This document shows positions 1 through 12,897 of a stretch of DNA of 64,000 bases, in pieces. Within the stretch, counting starts at the first letter, position 1; every line of letters begins with the position of its first letter. Where the stretch lies: contig JAXBDG010000008.1 of NCBI GenBank assembly GCA_036320915.1, forward strand, positions 868,001-932,000, read 5' to 3'. This stretch comes from Linnemannia elongata. Lineage: Eukaryota; Mortierellomycota; Mortierellomycetes; Mortierellales; Mortierellaceae. The position numbers were made by a program, and so were the translations under genes. The notes under the pieces were generated by a model, which was not told the origin of the DNA, searched no databases, and was given only the letters and a program-made list of their open reading frames with translations.

Positions 1-1
1 C

Positions 2-1363
2 TACGATCCCCCCCGCCACGATACCAAGGAGACCATTGACCGTGCTCAGGCTTTGGGTGTCAAGGTTAAGATGATTACTGGAGACCAGCTTGCTATTGCC
101 AAGGAGACTGGTCGTCGCCTCAAGCTCGGTGACCATATGTTCAACGCCTCTGTCCTCCGCGATGGTCCCCCCGCTGATGAGAACGTCAAGTCCAACACGA
201 TCGATGAGCTCGTCCTTGAGGCCGATGGTTTCGCTGGTGTCTATCCTGAGCACAAGTACGACATTGTTGCCCGTCTCCAGAACCTCGGCCACTTCACTGC
301 CATGACTGGTGATGGTGTCAACGATGCCCCTGCTCTTGCCAAGGCCAACGTCGGTATTGCTGTCGCTGATGCCTCTGACGCTGCCCGCTCTGCTGCCGAC
401 ATTGTCTTGACCGAGCCCGGTCTGTCTGTCATTATCGATGCCATCCTCGGATCCCGCCAGATCTTCCAGCGCATGCGCAACTACTCTGCCTACACCTGCT
501 CGATCACTATCCGTGTCGTCCTCTGCTTCTCGATCATGGTCTTTGCCTGGAAGTTTGATTTCCCTCCCTTCATGATTCTTATCCTCGCTATCCTCAACGA
601 CGGAACCATCTTGACCATCTCCAAGGACCGCGTCGTCCCCTCGCAGTACCCCAACCACTGGGACCTCAAGGAGATTTTCGGCTCTGCTATCGTCTACGGT
701 ATCTACCTCACCCTCTCGACCCTCGCCTTCTTTGCCGTTGCCGTCCACACCCAGTTCTTCCAGAACATGGGTCTCAGCCAATGGAACCGTGATTACGGTG
801 ATGAGGGTAGATACAACGATCACCGTCTCCACTCGATTGTCTACCTCCAGGTTTCTACTCTCTCCCAGGCTTTGATCTTTGTCACCCGCTCCCAGGGTTT
901 CTCCTTCATCGAGCGTCCCTCTGCCATCCTGGCCTTCGCCTTTGTCTTTGCCCAGGTCATTGCCACTTTGATCGCCGTCTACGCTAACTGGGGCTTCACC
1001 CAGATCGAGGGATGCGGATGGGGTTGGGCTGCCGCCGTCTGGGTCTGGAACATCGTCTGGTACTTCCCCCTCGATTTGATCAAGTTTGGCCTTGCCCGTG
1101 TCTTCAAGCCCAAGTCGCATGCCGAGATTGTCCAGAGAGAGAACGACCTCCAGTTGGCCCGTACCCGCTCGACCCGCTCCTTCTACTCATCCCACTTCGA
1201 CCAGTACACCAACCAGCCCCGCAACTTCGCCCGCAAGAACTCGGTCGGTGGTCCCGTCACTACCGATGGCAAGTCCCTTGGTGTTTCTTCGCACGAGATG
1301 CGTCGCTTCAGCACTATCCAGGCTTCTCAAGTCTCCGCTGCCTTGGCCGGTCCTTCGCACTAA
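2..1363 (+). CDS. PMA1: Plasma-membrane H+-ATPase, C-terminal half (5' partial)
   Basis: P3A-type ATPase that pumps protons out across the plasma membrane using ATP and so energises nutrient uptake. The window opens inside the coding frame; 453 codons plus a TAA stop remain of a protein usually near 920 residues. Visible motifs are [17 protein letters not shown] of the nucleotide-binding region and the hinge [12 protein letters not shown], which is invariant in P-type ATPases. These are followed by several hydrophobic membrane segments (for example [14 protein letters not shown]). The hydrophilic tail ends [20 protein letters not shown]; in yeast Pma1 the C-terminal tail is an autoinhibitory region controlled by phosphorylation, and I infer the same role here. 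No intron interrupts the visible part. It converges on the CCR4 gene. Family assignment is very secure; the exact paralogue is not. Confidence 0.97.
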   Translation, partial: YDPPRHDTKETIDRAQALGVKVKMITGDQLAIAKETGRRLKLGDHMFNASVLRDGPPADENVKSNTIDELVLEADGFAGVYPEHKYDIVARLQNLGHFTAMTGDGVNDAPALAKANVGIAVADASDAARSAADIVLTEPGLSVIIDAILGSRQIFQRMRNYSAYTCSITIRVVLCFSIMVFAWKFDFPPFMILILAILNDGTILTISKDRVVPSQYPNHWDLKEIFGSAIVYGIYLTLSTLAFFAVAVHTQFFQNMGLSQWNRDYGDEGRYNDHRLHSIVYLQVSTLSQALIFVTRSQGFSFIERPSAILAFAFVFAQVIATLIAVYANWGFTQIEGCGWGWAAAVWVWNIVWYFPLDLIKFGLARVFKPKSHAEIVQRENDLQLARTRSTRSFYSSHFDQYTNQPRNFARKNSVGGPVTTDGKSLGVSSHEMRRFSTIQASQVSAALAGPSH

Positions 1364-1499
1364 ACCTTTAATACTTCGTTTTTAGTCTTTTTGTTCAATT
1401 GGGTTCTCATTCATTACTGTCTATATCCGACTTCATAATCATCCTCCAACACTTTTTTTCTTTCATTTGCAACTCATTGTACAATACTTTCCCCACTAA

Positions 1500-1505
1500 A
1501 ATAAA
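1500..1505 (+). terminator. Poly(A) signal of PMA1
   Basis: AATAAA hexamer about 135 bases after the PMA1 stop codon, in an A/T-rich 3' flank. Called on motif and position only. Confidence 0.5.
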
Positions 1506-1812
1506 CTTTCCTTCTCAACATGATCTACATTCATTTCTGCATCGTGTCAATTCCTTTGCATAACCATTCTGCAAATCTTTTTTCTTTTCATGCATGACTT
1601 GGGTAAGGGATGCTAAAAGCTCCTCTTAAACATTGTCTCACTTCAGCAAGACAATTATGCACCGACACACAAAAAAACAAAAAGACAAAACAGACATCGT
1701 GATGGAGCAGGTTTCCCAAAGGCTAAATCAACCATGGCCCCTTTATCTACTTTGCCAATCGAGTGGAATGGTCAAAATGAGATCCATCCACTACCAATTC
1801 GCCGTTTCCCAA

Positions 1813-1815
<3 letters not shown>

Positions 1816-1855
<40 letters not shown>
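1816..1855 (+). repeat. Homopolymer T(40)
   Basis: Uninterrupted run of 40 T between PMA1 and CCR4. One of several 25-40-nt A or T runs in the window. Length may be inexact in the assembly. Confidence 0.9.
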
Positions 1856-2882
1856 CCAAAGAAATCTATTGGTCAATTGGCGTTGGGATGATTGGGAGGA
1901 TTAGGACTTGGATGGCCGTTTTTCGTTGAAAAGGAGATGACTTTTCTGGCCTGGATGAATATCGAAAGTCATTTATTTTACCATCAATTTTCGTAAGGGT
2001 GAAGGAGAAGGGTGGCATTCTCTTTGGAGTGACCCCTACTAACAATGTCCTGCTTTTAATAACACAGTTCTCTCTCTCTTTATTTTTGACCTTTTGGACA
2101 GATACGATGGTAGGTTGCTATCCGTGTTCATCTCCTCTTCTCGTTGATACACTGCACGAGATATTCAGTCCATAGCTGTATTATAGCTTGTTTTTTGAGC
2201 GATATTGATACAAAGCGAGAGAAGGTGAGCGAGCGAGCAGTCTCTGGAGCAGTATCCTCCTCCTTGGTTTAACTCGACGTGCTCATCAAGGAACACCACA
2301 TGTTGTGAGGGGGGATTCTTTTTTTCTCTTGAAGGGGTCGCTTCTCCAACTCCTCCTTGAAGTAAACCTGAACTGCTCCTATGTCAATTGACGATGACAT
2401 CGTACCAGACAACTACTCATGGCATTTATCACCCTTTCTCGCGTATGCAGTCATTACCCGCCTATTTTATACCTTCTTTGTCTCCATTCTTACACGAACA
2501 TCAATAAATCTTGCCATTATCAACATTCTCAGCTTTTGTTCAAATGCACACCTGCCTTTTCCCAAATCTTGTCCACTCATCCCCCCTCACACTACCGCCC
2601 CTCCTTTTTTCTTTCTGTCAAAAGCAAAGCAACATTCACTTTCAGGTAAACACAGTGAGAGAATGAATGAAGAGGAGGAAACAATGTCTATTTTACACTT
2701 GATTTCCAAACAATCAAATCCTTTCTCTTTCCTACCCAAGCAGGCAAAGCTAAAAAGAAATGAAAACTTGAAAATGACAATGAAGAAAAATAATAAAAAA
2801 AAAGGACTACTGACTAGAAACTAAAGCGAAGAAAGAAAGTAAAGGAGAAAGAAAAGAGAAAGAAGAGAGCCCTTGAATGAAA

Positions 2883-5141
2883 CTACTTGCTGCTCGAAGG
2901 GCGACGGTTGTTACCGTTGCCATTGCCATTGCCATTACCACTACCACTGCCGTTGCTGTTATTATTGCCCATGGCTCCAAAGTTGGGTGTCGATTTGGGG
3001 AGCGAGGCTTGGCTCCTGAACTTGAACTCAGCCAGGATGGGGACATGGTCCGATGGGAAGTGGGCGTTAGGGAAGCCGACGCACCGACTCATGTACTCCT
3101 TCTCCACGCCTCCCAACAGACCCAGAACGTTCAGGAAGTTGGACGAGTAATAAATATAGTCGATCACAGCCACAAACGATGGTGTGAAGTTCGTGAATGG
3201 TAACTCGTTAACCTGGCTGTACGACGATCGAAGCGTCATCTTGTGAGAGAGTCCGTCCGTCGTGTAGCTTCCGTAGGCATGGTCTCCAAAATCGTCGTGA
3301 CCCTGTGCGACCGCTCCCTTGGTCAAGAACTCGTACACACCCGAGTCTGGCTCAGAGTTGAAATCTCCACAGATCAAGGTCGGTAACTTGCCACCCACAC
3401 TGCTGACAGTGGGGGTTGCGCCAGAGGACGTTGGCAGATGAGCCCACTGGTTCGAAAGCTTGTCCAGCTCGTCCATCAACATGGCGACCTGAACCAGCTT
3501 GACATCCTTGAAGATGGGGTCCCAGTGGATGTGGGCATTGGCGACCACCACCCGGTTGTGTGTATCCTTGTGCTCCAGGAGGGTGATGACAGAAATGTTG
3601 TCCTTGGTCATGACGCGGTTGAAGATGTCCTCTGTCTTCCTGAAGTCGGGTCTCTGGAGAGCAATATGGTTGAACTCTACCAAATGCTTATCAATCAAAG
3701 TGAACCTAACAATGTGGTAGAAAATTGAATTTTTAGAACTTAGCGACGATGACGCGCTACGATTGAGATTTCAGTATGATACTGCTGACTTACTTGGAGG
3801 CCTTGAAGAAGGTGGCACAGCCATCCACATTCCTTCGATCCTTCTCCGGCATGGTCTTGGCGCGAGACTTGGGCCAGAAGACACTGTCATAGTCGCCCTG
3901 CTGCTTCATCTGATCCTTGAAGTAATCATCATACTGGCCAGACTCCACTTCCTATAATTTGGATACATAGGAAAAAGAAACATTGTCAACATGCGTTTTC
4001 ATTTTCTCTCCGTTCTTCCAGCAAACATCATATAGTTGCAAGCGCACTGTACCTGGAGACAGATAATGTCGGCACTGTAGGCTAGAACTTCCTGGAGAAT
4101 CAATTCTTTGCGGTATTCCCAAGCAAGCGCCCAAGATGGAGTGTAGCCATACATCTGAGCCGTGGCGTACTTTTCGGCCAAAATGTTATAGCAGAACATG
4201 GTGAAAGTATCCGTTCCTGTCGTTGCAGCGGCGACGCTGTCCTCCAGAGTGATCCATTCTCTCTCAGGTGGGGGCAATGGCACTATGTTTCAATTAATGA
4301 TACGTTCGGTGGCATTAGAACGAGTAAAAGTCAGCCATCATTGCTTCAACACACGCCTCAGTCCAACTGCAGACGAAAAAAAAAGTGCGCTTTACCTTGA
4401 CAGTTTTCGCGCAAATAGGTGATGACAGTGTTGGTTCCGTCCTGCTGCAGCAAGTTCTTGAGACTCTCATTCAACGGGTTGCCCTCCAGAGCCAAGATCT
4501 CTAGCTGAAACAGGGTGCCCAGTTCGGGAGGAAGGGTCACCAAGCCATTGTCGACCAAGAGGAGCTCCTTGAGGTTCGTAAGTAGACCAATCTCAGGAGG
4601 AATGGATGTCAGCTTGTTTCCGGAGGCATCCAAAATGGTCAGGCCAGTCAGTCGACTGATTTCGGGAGAGAGATGGTTCAGGTTGTTGTGGTTGACGTAG
4701 AGGGCGGTCAAGAACGAGTAGCCAAAGAGCTCCCTGCTGATGTTCTTGAGTCCCATGCCTCCTAGATCCAGAATCTTCCAGGGCTGAATGCTCTCCTTGT
4801 CCTTGTTTCCTGATCCGACCCCGCTGTCGCCATTGGTCGTACCGGAAGCCGCCGTGGCACCGTTCTTAGAGGGGCTGTTGGGGTCTGTGATGGTGACGGC
4901 TGAGCTCAAGTTGGTGCTCCTGGCCACTGCTGCCGCCGCTCTAGCCCTGTAGTGAGGGGTGGACGACTGTCGAGAAACGTTGGCGTAGTGGATTTGCTGT
5001 TGGTAATGAGTGGCTGCGGCCCCAAGCTGAGGAGTGAGCGAAGCTGGGAGACTGGCAGGAGAGGAGACGCCTGACTGTTGATGGATCTGCACTTGATGGC
5101 TGAGCTGCTGCTGTTGTTGGAGGTGATGGTTCAATGCCTGT

Positions 5142-5173
<32 letters not shown>

Positions 5174-5410
5174 TTGATGCTGATGTTGTTGGTGTTGCTG
5201 TTGTTGCTGCTGCTGGAACTTTTGAGCGAGGTTCATCTGAACAGGGTACCGGCCCATTCCGGCGTTGTACATTCCTGGTCCCATGTGATATCCTGAGGAG
5301 GTAGGTGGCCCCACCAAGGACGAGGCTGAGGGTTGGGCGGGAGAATACATATTGTTGTCCGAGTTGGGGCCATTGGTCTGGTAGAGGATCGGATTGTAGT
5401 GGTTGGCCAT
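2883..5410 (-). CDS. CCR4: CCR4-type poly(A) deadenylase (CCR4-NOT catalytic subunit)
   Basis: 3'-5' exonuclease that shortens mRNA poly(A) tails within CCR4-NOT. Exons in transcript order are 5410-4396, 4282-4053, 3951-3794 and 3705-2883, giving 741 residues with all junctions in frame. The N-terminus is low complexity with a long Gln/His tract (about residues 64-113). Leucine-rich repeats follow (about 215-330; LTSIPPEIGLLTNLKELLL), which bind the CAF1/POP2 nuclease in yeast Ccr4. The exonuclease-endonuclease-phosphatase domain starts near 365 with N371 (FCYNILAEKY) and E416 (LQEVE), then GDFNSEP (D582, N584) and SDHVP (D687, H688). All expected catalytic residues are therefore present. The tail is Asn/Gly-rich. 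The ATG at 5410 is the first in-frame one before the prion-like region. Confidence 0.95.
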
Positions 5411-8400
5411 TGTTCCGTTATTTGGCGATTGAGGAGTATGATGGATATGTTGGAGTGCTGTGGAGACAGACTAATAGTTCAATTGATCATGCAAGGTAGA
5501 TATCCTGAGTGATACAAGGTATTGGGCAATGGCTTTGTCGTTGCGGTGCGGGGTTGAGGGTTGGTAGTGGTCGTATCCTAAGAAACGTACGAGAGAGCAA
5601 GCATTCAGATGTAAGTTTTCTTTGTGGCATCAAGTCAGCAACCCTGGCAACAAGATGCAGACGAAGGCTTGCTCTAGCTTGTTCGTTGTTCTTGCTTGTG
5701 TAATTGCGCACTTTCTCTGGGAAGTGAATGAACTATTGAGCCATTTGATGACCAAACAACAAACAAACAAAGGTGCGGGGTGTGTGGACGCGCTAACAAG
5801 ATAGTGTTCTTACACAGGGAGAACAAGTTGGGCATTAAACGGGCTGGCGAGGTGACCAGTACGGCGATGAAGGTTGGGACGAGTGAGTGAGTGTTTTAAA
5901 TAATGTCGAATAGAAAAGGCAAAAGGATAAAGAGAAAAGGGAAAGGATGACTTGATGAAGAAAAAAGGAGGCGAGGAGGACGTGGACACAAAGAAAGGAC
6001 AAGAAGGGCATCAATGGTCTGTCCATCTCCATCGCTGCAGCCAAGTCATACCTTCCCTTCCTTGGAGAAGGGACAGTGTGTAATGACGCAAGGAAATAAC
6101 ATTCAGAAGAATTTGAATCTACGTCAACATTCATTAATGCAAGGAATTAAGAGGTAACCTTTTCGCACTCGTGGGTAAGTTGGGCTTGGTTTGAAGAGGT
6201 GTGGGGGAGAGGGAGATGGTGGGGTGAGGTCTTCTACTTTTTTTTGTGATTCTCGTGCGATTGCTCGGACGTTGTCCATCGATTGTTTAAACACGCGCTC
6301 GGGTCATGTCCACACACACATCAAGGTAAGAGATACGCCTCCTCCCAACCATCCCTAGGTGGACGATTTCATGACAGACACGCGTTTGGCTTATCATGAC
6401 GGGAGACACCATCATCTTTTCTTTGTGGAGGGGTCACAACGCATGTATGAACAAGAAACAAAAAGGGCTCAGGTTCATTTAATCCCAAGCTGGATAACTG
6501 TTATGCCATTACCATCCATTGTTTACTTTGCCCAAGCAAAGTGAACAAAAAACAGACCCTATCTCTCCACGAACAACCTCGCTCAAATGAGTATAACAAA
6601 GAAAAAGGAAGAGCATCCTATTGCATTCATATGATCACTATCCACCAAGTCTTTCTCTCCTATGTGTGCGTGTACGCGTGTGTGTTTACCCAGCTGTTTC
6701 TAGAAATCGAACCACGGAACACTTGGTTGGTTGACCATGCCCCTCCATTCCTCCCAAATGGTATCTTGAGCCGGAAGGTGGACCTTTCTGCCTTTTTATT
6801 CACATGAATAGTCTCAGGCACAGTTACAAACTAACATCAGGGTCAAAAAGAAACTTGTCGGCGTGGTTTGTGTTGTGGGAGGACGGAAAAGAGAGAACGA
6901 GAGACAAAGGAAGGGAAAGGAAGTCGTGCTTTTGTCAATCCCGTCAACTGACCCCGCATTCTTTTTTTCTCAGAGAAAAAGGTACAATACGACCGACTCT
7001 CCGGTGTTTGTTACTCTATCTGTCCATGCGACTTCAAGGCCCAATATGCTTGCTTACATTTTTTTTTCTTTCCTCGGCCTCACATGTTGGAGTGTTTATT
7101 TCGGAAGGCACAAAACTGGTGTAACCGGCTGAAAGGTACTGCTGCAACAATACATCTCCACAACAACGCGCATCGGCATCAAATGGCTCGACTAGGCAAG
7201 AGTTCCACGGTCGGTCTATTACCTTTTTTCCCTTTTTTCCCTTCTTTTTTTTTTTTTTTTTTTTTCTCAGGAGCACAACAAAACTAGGCTATGCTCTATC
7301 AAACATTTTCGCATATATCATGTTTTTTTTCCTTTCCATAGTTTCGCTTTCGATAAGATCGTCATTCCATTCACAATTGTCACGTCCTTTCCTGTTTATC
7401 CCGAGAAATACAACTTCTTAACAGGCTCACCGCCACTCTCTGCTTAATGGGCCATGGTTCTTCTCCCTTTCTCCTCCCCCGCTGTTCGATAATAAGTGAT
7501 GCGAAAAAGGGAAACCATTAACCGAACAAAAATTGATTGGGGACTGATCAATCGATTTTTGAACTCAGCCTCTTTTTGACTAAGGAAAAGGTGGGGAATT
7601 TTGCAAGAACAGAACAAGGTTGCGGACAGACAGACAGATGCAGAGCAAAAAAAAATAATAAGGGAGCTGGGTTTCCAAAAAGCGACCGACCGAAAACTAA
7701 ACGGCATCAATGGAAACAGACAAGTAAGATAGGGTAAGAAAGAAAAAGAAGGGCAAGTTTATTGTTCACTTTTTGAATGTATCCATGGGCGCAATTAGGA
7801 AGGATGGGAGGGGTAAGAAAAGAGAGGAGGTAGGAAATGAGCAAAAGAGAGCACATCCCCAATTGCCTCACATTGCATTTTTCGTAATTGAACAATTCGA
7901 ACTGTTCGGAAATTGATGACAGTGGTTAATAATGTTGATGTTGATGTGGTTCACACCCTTGACAGCTATCTCTCAAACATGGCCCAGCGCATTTGTAAAC
8001 CCATTATCTGCTCACCTTGGCATTGTCTTGACACATCCTTACATTTGAGGAAAGACTTCCGGGGCTTACTCGATCTTAGGATTGGGATTTGATGGTCGCA
8101 CAATTGCACATTCCCCTGTTGACATCCGAGAGACCAAGACAAGAGAGGGAGATGGAGAGAGAGCAGTGCAGGTTGACCAAAAGGGTAATAAGGAAGCAGC
8201 TCTCTCAATTGTTTTGGGTCGGGTTCGAGTCGCACTTTTTTGAAAGGAAAGGTGGGATGTTGCAGATTTCGCAATCGTGTTGTCAACAGAACAGAGAGAG
8301 GGCCAAGCCTAAAAACGGCACTCCCATAATCCAAGACAATCTGCCCCGCGCACGGCACGCAATACCATTTGTGGTTTTGGGTGGGTTCCTCCCTTTTGCC

Positions 8401-8681
8401 CCCTGTTTGTTATGTATGTCCTGGCCAGCTCAGGGAAGGTCGGGCGATCTATCTCTCCCCCTCTCTATTCTCTGTGTCTGAGCCAAATTGACCGAGTTTC
8501 AGTCGCCTGAAAAAATGCTCAGCGCCAGTCAACATCATTCTCTGGGCCCAGCCATTCGGTTCCCTTTCCCTTCGTTTACATACTACATTAAAGACGGGTG
8601 CGCTGCGGTGCCTAACTGCCAAAGATAACAGGCAAGCTATCTCATTACTCAAGTATCAGTTCACCTGCTAAGAGACTCCAC

Positions 8682-8716
<35 letters not shown>

Positions 8717-11700
8717 GGCTGTTATTAATAACCATTTTTTTTTTATCGACAGCCAAGAAGAGGTGACAGCAATGTTCCTTCCTTCTTTTCTTCGATCCTT
8801 CTATCGCCTACTCCTTCCTTTCCGTCATCTTTTGTCAGGAAAGAAGAATAAGAAAAAAAAAGAAGGGTTCTATTACAAATGAATTGAAGGTCCTTCCTTT
8901 ATTTATTTTTTTCTCCGCTTTGGTCAAGATGCGTTTACAACGTCCAAGCATCTCACACTTTCTTTTCCCTCTTGGCTCCAAGCAAACAGCAAAAAAAACA
9001 AAAAACATACGAAGCTGATTCGGGAGAGGAAAGGGATATCTGGAGAACATCGGAACGAGGGCCAGCGTTCATTTGCTGAGGGGCCTTCAATTGTGTCTTG
9101 CGGACCGTGGGATGATTTGAATCTCAGCCTCTCCCTGGGCTTGACTTGACAGGGGAAGAGAACAAAAAAAAAAATTCGCGGGGGGATGGAGAAATCTTCC
9201 TGCTATCTCTAGCCAAAGAAAACCGCCCAAGGAGCAAAAGTAAGGACGAGTAAAGGTGGGGTCCAAGTCTATCCGTCCGTCAGTACCCAGTACTATCTAT
9301 GACCCTCCATGGGTGAAGTTATTGTTTGTTATTGTATTTTAATGACTGGCTCACTCCTCATTGCATCTCCAAATGTACATGCCGTTTCACAACTTCGTCT
9401 ATTGTTACATTTCTTGTCGGGGAGGGGAGCAAGAAGATCTGAACCCTGAGCCTTGCTGGTTCAATCTACATCAGCAGTATCGAACTGGATCACATCCATT
9501 TTGTTCGCCTTTTGCTCACTTTCTCCTCATTTTCCAACCCCCGGTAGCCAAAGGGGTGGTTGTCCGTCCGTTATCTTCTAAATTTGTCGTTTTTGCCTGA
9601 CAGATCAGGTCATGTAGACCTACAACCCCCAAACCTCATGCCGGTCGAAGCGGAGTCCATTTGCCACGCTATCATGGATTTGTGATGACGACAAAAAATA
9701 GGTCCGTCAAAAAAAAAAAAAAAAATTGGAGGTGCTCGTTGTCTAGAATTGAACAAGGGCTGAGTTGTTAGATAGCGAGTGATACATAGTTACCATGACT
9801 TCTTTTGTATTATATTGGCTTTTGCCAACGACTCGGGTTCTGTGTATCTGGTACGTCCTTAAACAAAAGGGCACACCAAATGTTACAGGACTGTGGAAAC
9901 TATATACAAAAATGATATAGCCAGTTTTTTTTCCCTGGTCGAGAATGGAATGTATGCAACAAAATGTTCACCGTTCCTTTTGCTGCCAAAAAAGGGACGT
10001 AAAATGATCAGCTTAAACGAATGTTTTCTTCCATCGCACAATGCATCGAGAAACCGACACATGTGCAATTGTGTGGAGGTGTAGATAATAACGAGACGAC
10101 GATGAGAAGGGAAAGGATGGAGAGGGAGGCAAGGAAAAAGCAAAAGACAAAGGAGGAGGCTACTCGCGATAGCTTGCAGGGTCAGCCCAAGTGAGAATTT
10201 TTCATTCCCGTGCCCGTCAAAACCCACTTCACCTCCTTGAAAGAATAGAAATCGTCAGTCATCTTTCAAAGCTGACGGGGGGTTCAGAAAATAAGTAGAG
10301 AGTAAAGGGAGAAGAAAGGAGATAGTTTCTTAGTTGGAGAAAATTAAAGGGTCATTGACACGAGTTTAACGAGTAACAAAGAGCGTCATTGAAAGGGAAG
10401 GGAAGGTAGGAAAGGATGATGGAGAAAAAAAAGGAGACCGCACCCAGTTCGAGAGTAAAGGAGATTCCGATTTATGACTACATGAGCATTTTTCGTGTCG
10501 AATTCACTCTTGAGCGGGTACCCACTCCCGCTGTTTCTTGTAGGGTTGTAGCTACTTTGTTCTCATGTATCGATGGGTCTGAGCGAAAAGGATGCATTGT
10601 GCAAGCGGGCGAGAATTGAGGAGAGATGGAAAGGTTTATCATGCAACGTTTCAATTGATTCACACATGGGCAAGGAAATGAACACGAAGGTACAATGGAT
10701 GATGGCGACGATCCATCATGGAATGGAGTGTGGTCAACATTAATAATTAAATGAGTCCAGCAAAAACAACCATGCCGTGTAGATCGTAATCGTGGGTTTT
10801 CACATTTTGCCTCGGCAAAAGGGTCTCGATAGAAGCAACCATGGTGCAAAGGCCTTAAACACTCTTGGCGAAGTCCTCTTCGGTTACGAAGAAAGGGTGG
10901 AGGATGGCAGACCCGGAGACTCTTTAAAGTGTTTCAATGCTTTATCGCGTCAGAAAGACGGGACGAAAAGGGATATCAATGGTGATCGTTTCTTGGTTGG
11001 CGTAGTAGGATGAGATCGTCCCTTATTTTGAGTTGACCCCACGCTTGGACCAAATGTCAACAAAGACGTAATTTGAAACGGAGAGAGAGAGAGAGAGAGA
11101 GGAAGGAAAGAAAGAGAAAAAGAAGAGAGAAGGAGAAAGAAGGAAAGAAGGGAATAGAACGAGAGAAATTCAAGCAATCAATCGTAAAATAATACAAAAG
11201 GGTTAACGAGACGATCGTCTTATCTCTTGTAGCGTGGACTGGAATTGTTTGTTACTTGGCTGTCCCGATTGCATTCGACCCTACCTATGCCTGTCGTTTG
11301 TTGTTGTCAGTTTTGTGTGTTGTCTGTCTGTCTGCGTCAACCCATGCTCAAGACAGTAGAAGCTGGTTCCTTTGTAGAACTGAGCGTCCATTAAGTTTTT
11401 GTGGTTTTGTCGTTCATGTGTCAAAGTTGGATATATAATAGACTGTCGCCATACATCGCATTGTTTGCCTTTCCTTTTTCTCTGTTGCACGATAAATAAT
11501 AAACACACATGCTGGCTATTATAAAAAGAGTAATGATTGAATTGAGCAATCATACCCCCGATTAGCACAGACATCGCTATTCTAAATTAATAAAGCCCCA
11601 TTCAGTCATGAATCCGACCGCACATACACCAAAAAGATACACACGGACAAACAACCCAAAAGGCCAGCCAGACAGCCAGACCGAAAGGCCAAAGATAAGG

Positions 11701-11756
11701 ATTTCGTCCTCAGACACGAATAGCCATGATGTCCTTCTCCCTTCCCTCCTCACCCA
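5411..11756. other. Gene-poor interval of about 6.3 kb
   Basis: The part next to 5411 should contain the CCR4 promoter and leader, and the right end the zinc-finger promoter. Between them I find only short unrelated frames (130 codons or fewer, overlapping on both strands) without a domain or plausible exon chain. It has purine-rich stretches, a (GA)10 at about 11081-11100, T21 at 7245-7265, T27 at 8682-8708 and A17 at 9709-9725. No tRNA, snRNA or rRNA signature was found by eye. It could carry a long regulatory region or a non-coding transcript. Confidence 0.6.
8682..8708 (+). repeat. Homopolymer T(27)
   Basis: Run of 27 T in the gene-poor interval. Confidence 0.85.
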
Positions 11757-11776
11757 CCCCACGAGCAACTATAAAG
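11757..11776 (+). promoter_or_regulatory. Putative core promoter of the CreA/Mig1-like gene
   Basis: CCCCAC at 11757-11762 reads GTGGGG on the other strand and fits the SYGGRG consensus of CreA/Mig1-type proteins. It lies just before TATAAAG at 11770-11776. A pyrimidine-rich leader of about 150 bases then runs to the ATG at 11962. The arrangement is seen in the sequence; its use, and autoregulation, are inference. Confidence 0.4.
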
Positions 11777-11961
11777 ACAGGCCGCAGCTTCCCCGTGGCC
11801 CACTCTTTTTTTTATTCTTTTTTCACTCTTCTCCTTCATTCATCCTTATTTCGTTTTATTTCCCTCTACCTTTGACTACTCGTACATTCTCGCTCCTCTC
11901 TTCACTCTCTTCCTCGCTCCTCACTCCCACTACTACTACTACATACTTCTTCTCACACACA

Positions 11962-12897
11962 ATGTCATCAACATCCATCCATACAGCAGTCGACTCACTC
12001 CTCTACCTCAGCAACCCCTCAACATCCCCCTCTTACACATACAACCCTCACCCCTCTTCAACTGCACCTGCAATGGCCATCCCAAAACAAAAACGATCCA
12101 CAGCCTCAGCCTCGGCCAGGAGTGGAGAGGATGCCCCCCGCCCCTACAAATGTCACCTTTGCCCCAAATCCTTCCACCGTCTCGAGCACCAAACCCGCCA
12201 CATCCGCACCCACACCGGTGAACGCCCCCATCAGTGCACCTTTGCCGCCTGCCAAAAGCGCTTCTCCCGGTCCGACGAACTGACCCGCCACATGCGCATC
12301 CATACCAACTCAAAGGCCAAGAAAGAGCGTGCTGCCATCTTCCCTGCTCTCCCTTCAGCACCACAACAACAGCAGGCTCAGGCACAGTCAATGAAGGTCG
12401 GCGGTAGCGGTTTCGAGATTGAGACCCCTACCCCTTCGCCTTCGCCTTCACCAAGAATGGCCGCCGCCATGCGAAACACCAGGGTCGCTCACCCTCACCT
12501 TATTTCACCGAGACAGTCGCCTTACCCCATGCTCGAGCGTTACCATCGCCAGCAGTACAGCCAACAGTACAACCAAGAACCCTCCCCTCCAGCCTCGGCC
12601 AACTCCTCGCCTGTCTCGATGGTCATGTCCGATTACGAGTCCGAGTCGACGTCTTCGCCCCTCTTTACACCCGAGACATCTCCCGTGCCCATGTCCATGT
12701 CCACGGTCTCCTTGGGCTACACCACACCCCAGCTCTATAGCTGCAACAACATCAACCAAAAGTACCAGCAAGATTCCTCCTCCTTCAACGCCTCGGTCCA
12801 GTTGCCTCCTGTCCTGTTGGATCATTCTTACCAGCACCAGCACCAGCAGAACGTCTTGCCGCCGATCTCGTCCCTCATGAAGTCTCTTCGCCTTTAA
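11962..12897 (+). CDS. C2H2 zinc-finger transcription factor, CreA/Mig1 type
   Basis: Intronless, 311 residues from the ATG at 11962. The open frame extends upstream to 11608, but that part is promoter-like and pyrimidine-rich, so this start is preferred. Two adjacent C2H2 fingers sit at residues 64-84 (C64, C67, H80, H84) and 92-114 (C92, C97, H110, H114). They contain [20 protein letters not shown] and [14 protein letters not shown], the recognition helices of the CreA/Mig1/Mig2 family that binds GC-rich SYGGRG sites to repress genes in the presence of glucose. The rest is Ser/Pro/Gln-rich low complexity. Carbon-catabolite repression is inferred from the finger sequence; a role in another carbon- or stress-responsive programme is possible. 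Confidence 0.9.
   Translation: MSSTSIHTAVDSLLYLSNPSTSPSYTYNPHPSSTAPAMAIPKQKRSTASASARSGEDAPRPYKCHLCPKSFHRLEHQTRHIRTHTGERPHQCTFAACQKRFSRSDELTRHMRIHTNSKAKKERAAIFPALPSAPQQQQAQAQSMKVGGSGFEIETPTPSPSPSPRMAAAMRNTRVAHPHLISPRQSPYPMLERYHRQQYSQQYNQEPSPPASANSSPVSMVMSDYESESTSSPLFTPETSPVPMSMSTVSLGYTTPQLYSCNNINQKYQQDSSSFNASVQLPPVLLDHSYQHQHQQNVLPPISSLMKSLRL

Larger units (their letters stand above)
1364..2882. other. Convergent intergenic region PMA1/CCR4
   Basis: It holds the 3' flanks of two convergent genes. It has T-rich and A-rich runs, including a 40-T tract, and short unrelated open frames with no recognisable domain. No RNA gene seen. Confidence 0.6.

Noticed and set aside
6690..6720. Minus-strand GTGGTTCGATTTC resembling a tRNA B box
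   Set aside because: No 5-bp T stem and no cloverleaf can be drawn.
8219..8240. GGGTTCGAGTCGC resembling a tRNA B box
   Set aside because: Flanking bases do not form a T-arm and no acceptor or anticodon stems fit upstream.
7966..8481. Overlapping 130-codon frames on both strands
   Set aside because: No domain, no splice partners, biased by local composition; both cannot be real and neither is supported.
11608..11961. N-terminal extension of the zinc-finger frame
   Set aside because: The segment holds TATA and pyrimidine-rich leader sequence; the ATG at 11962 follows it with normal coding composition.
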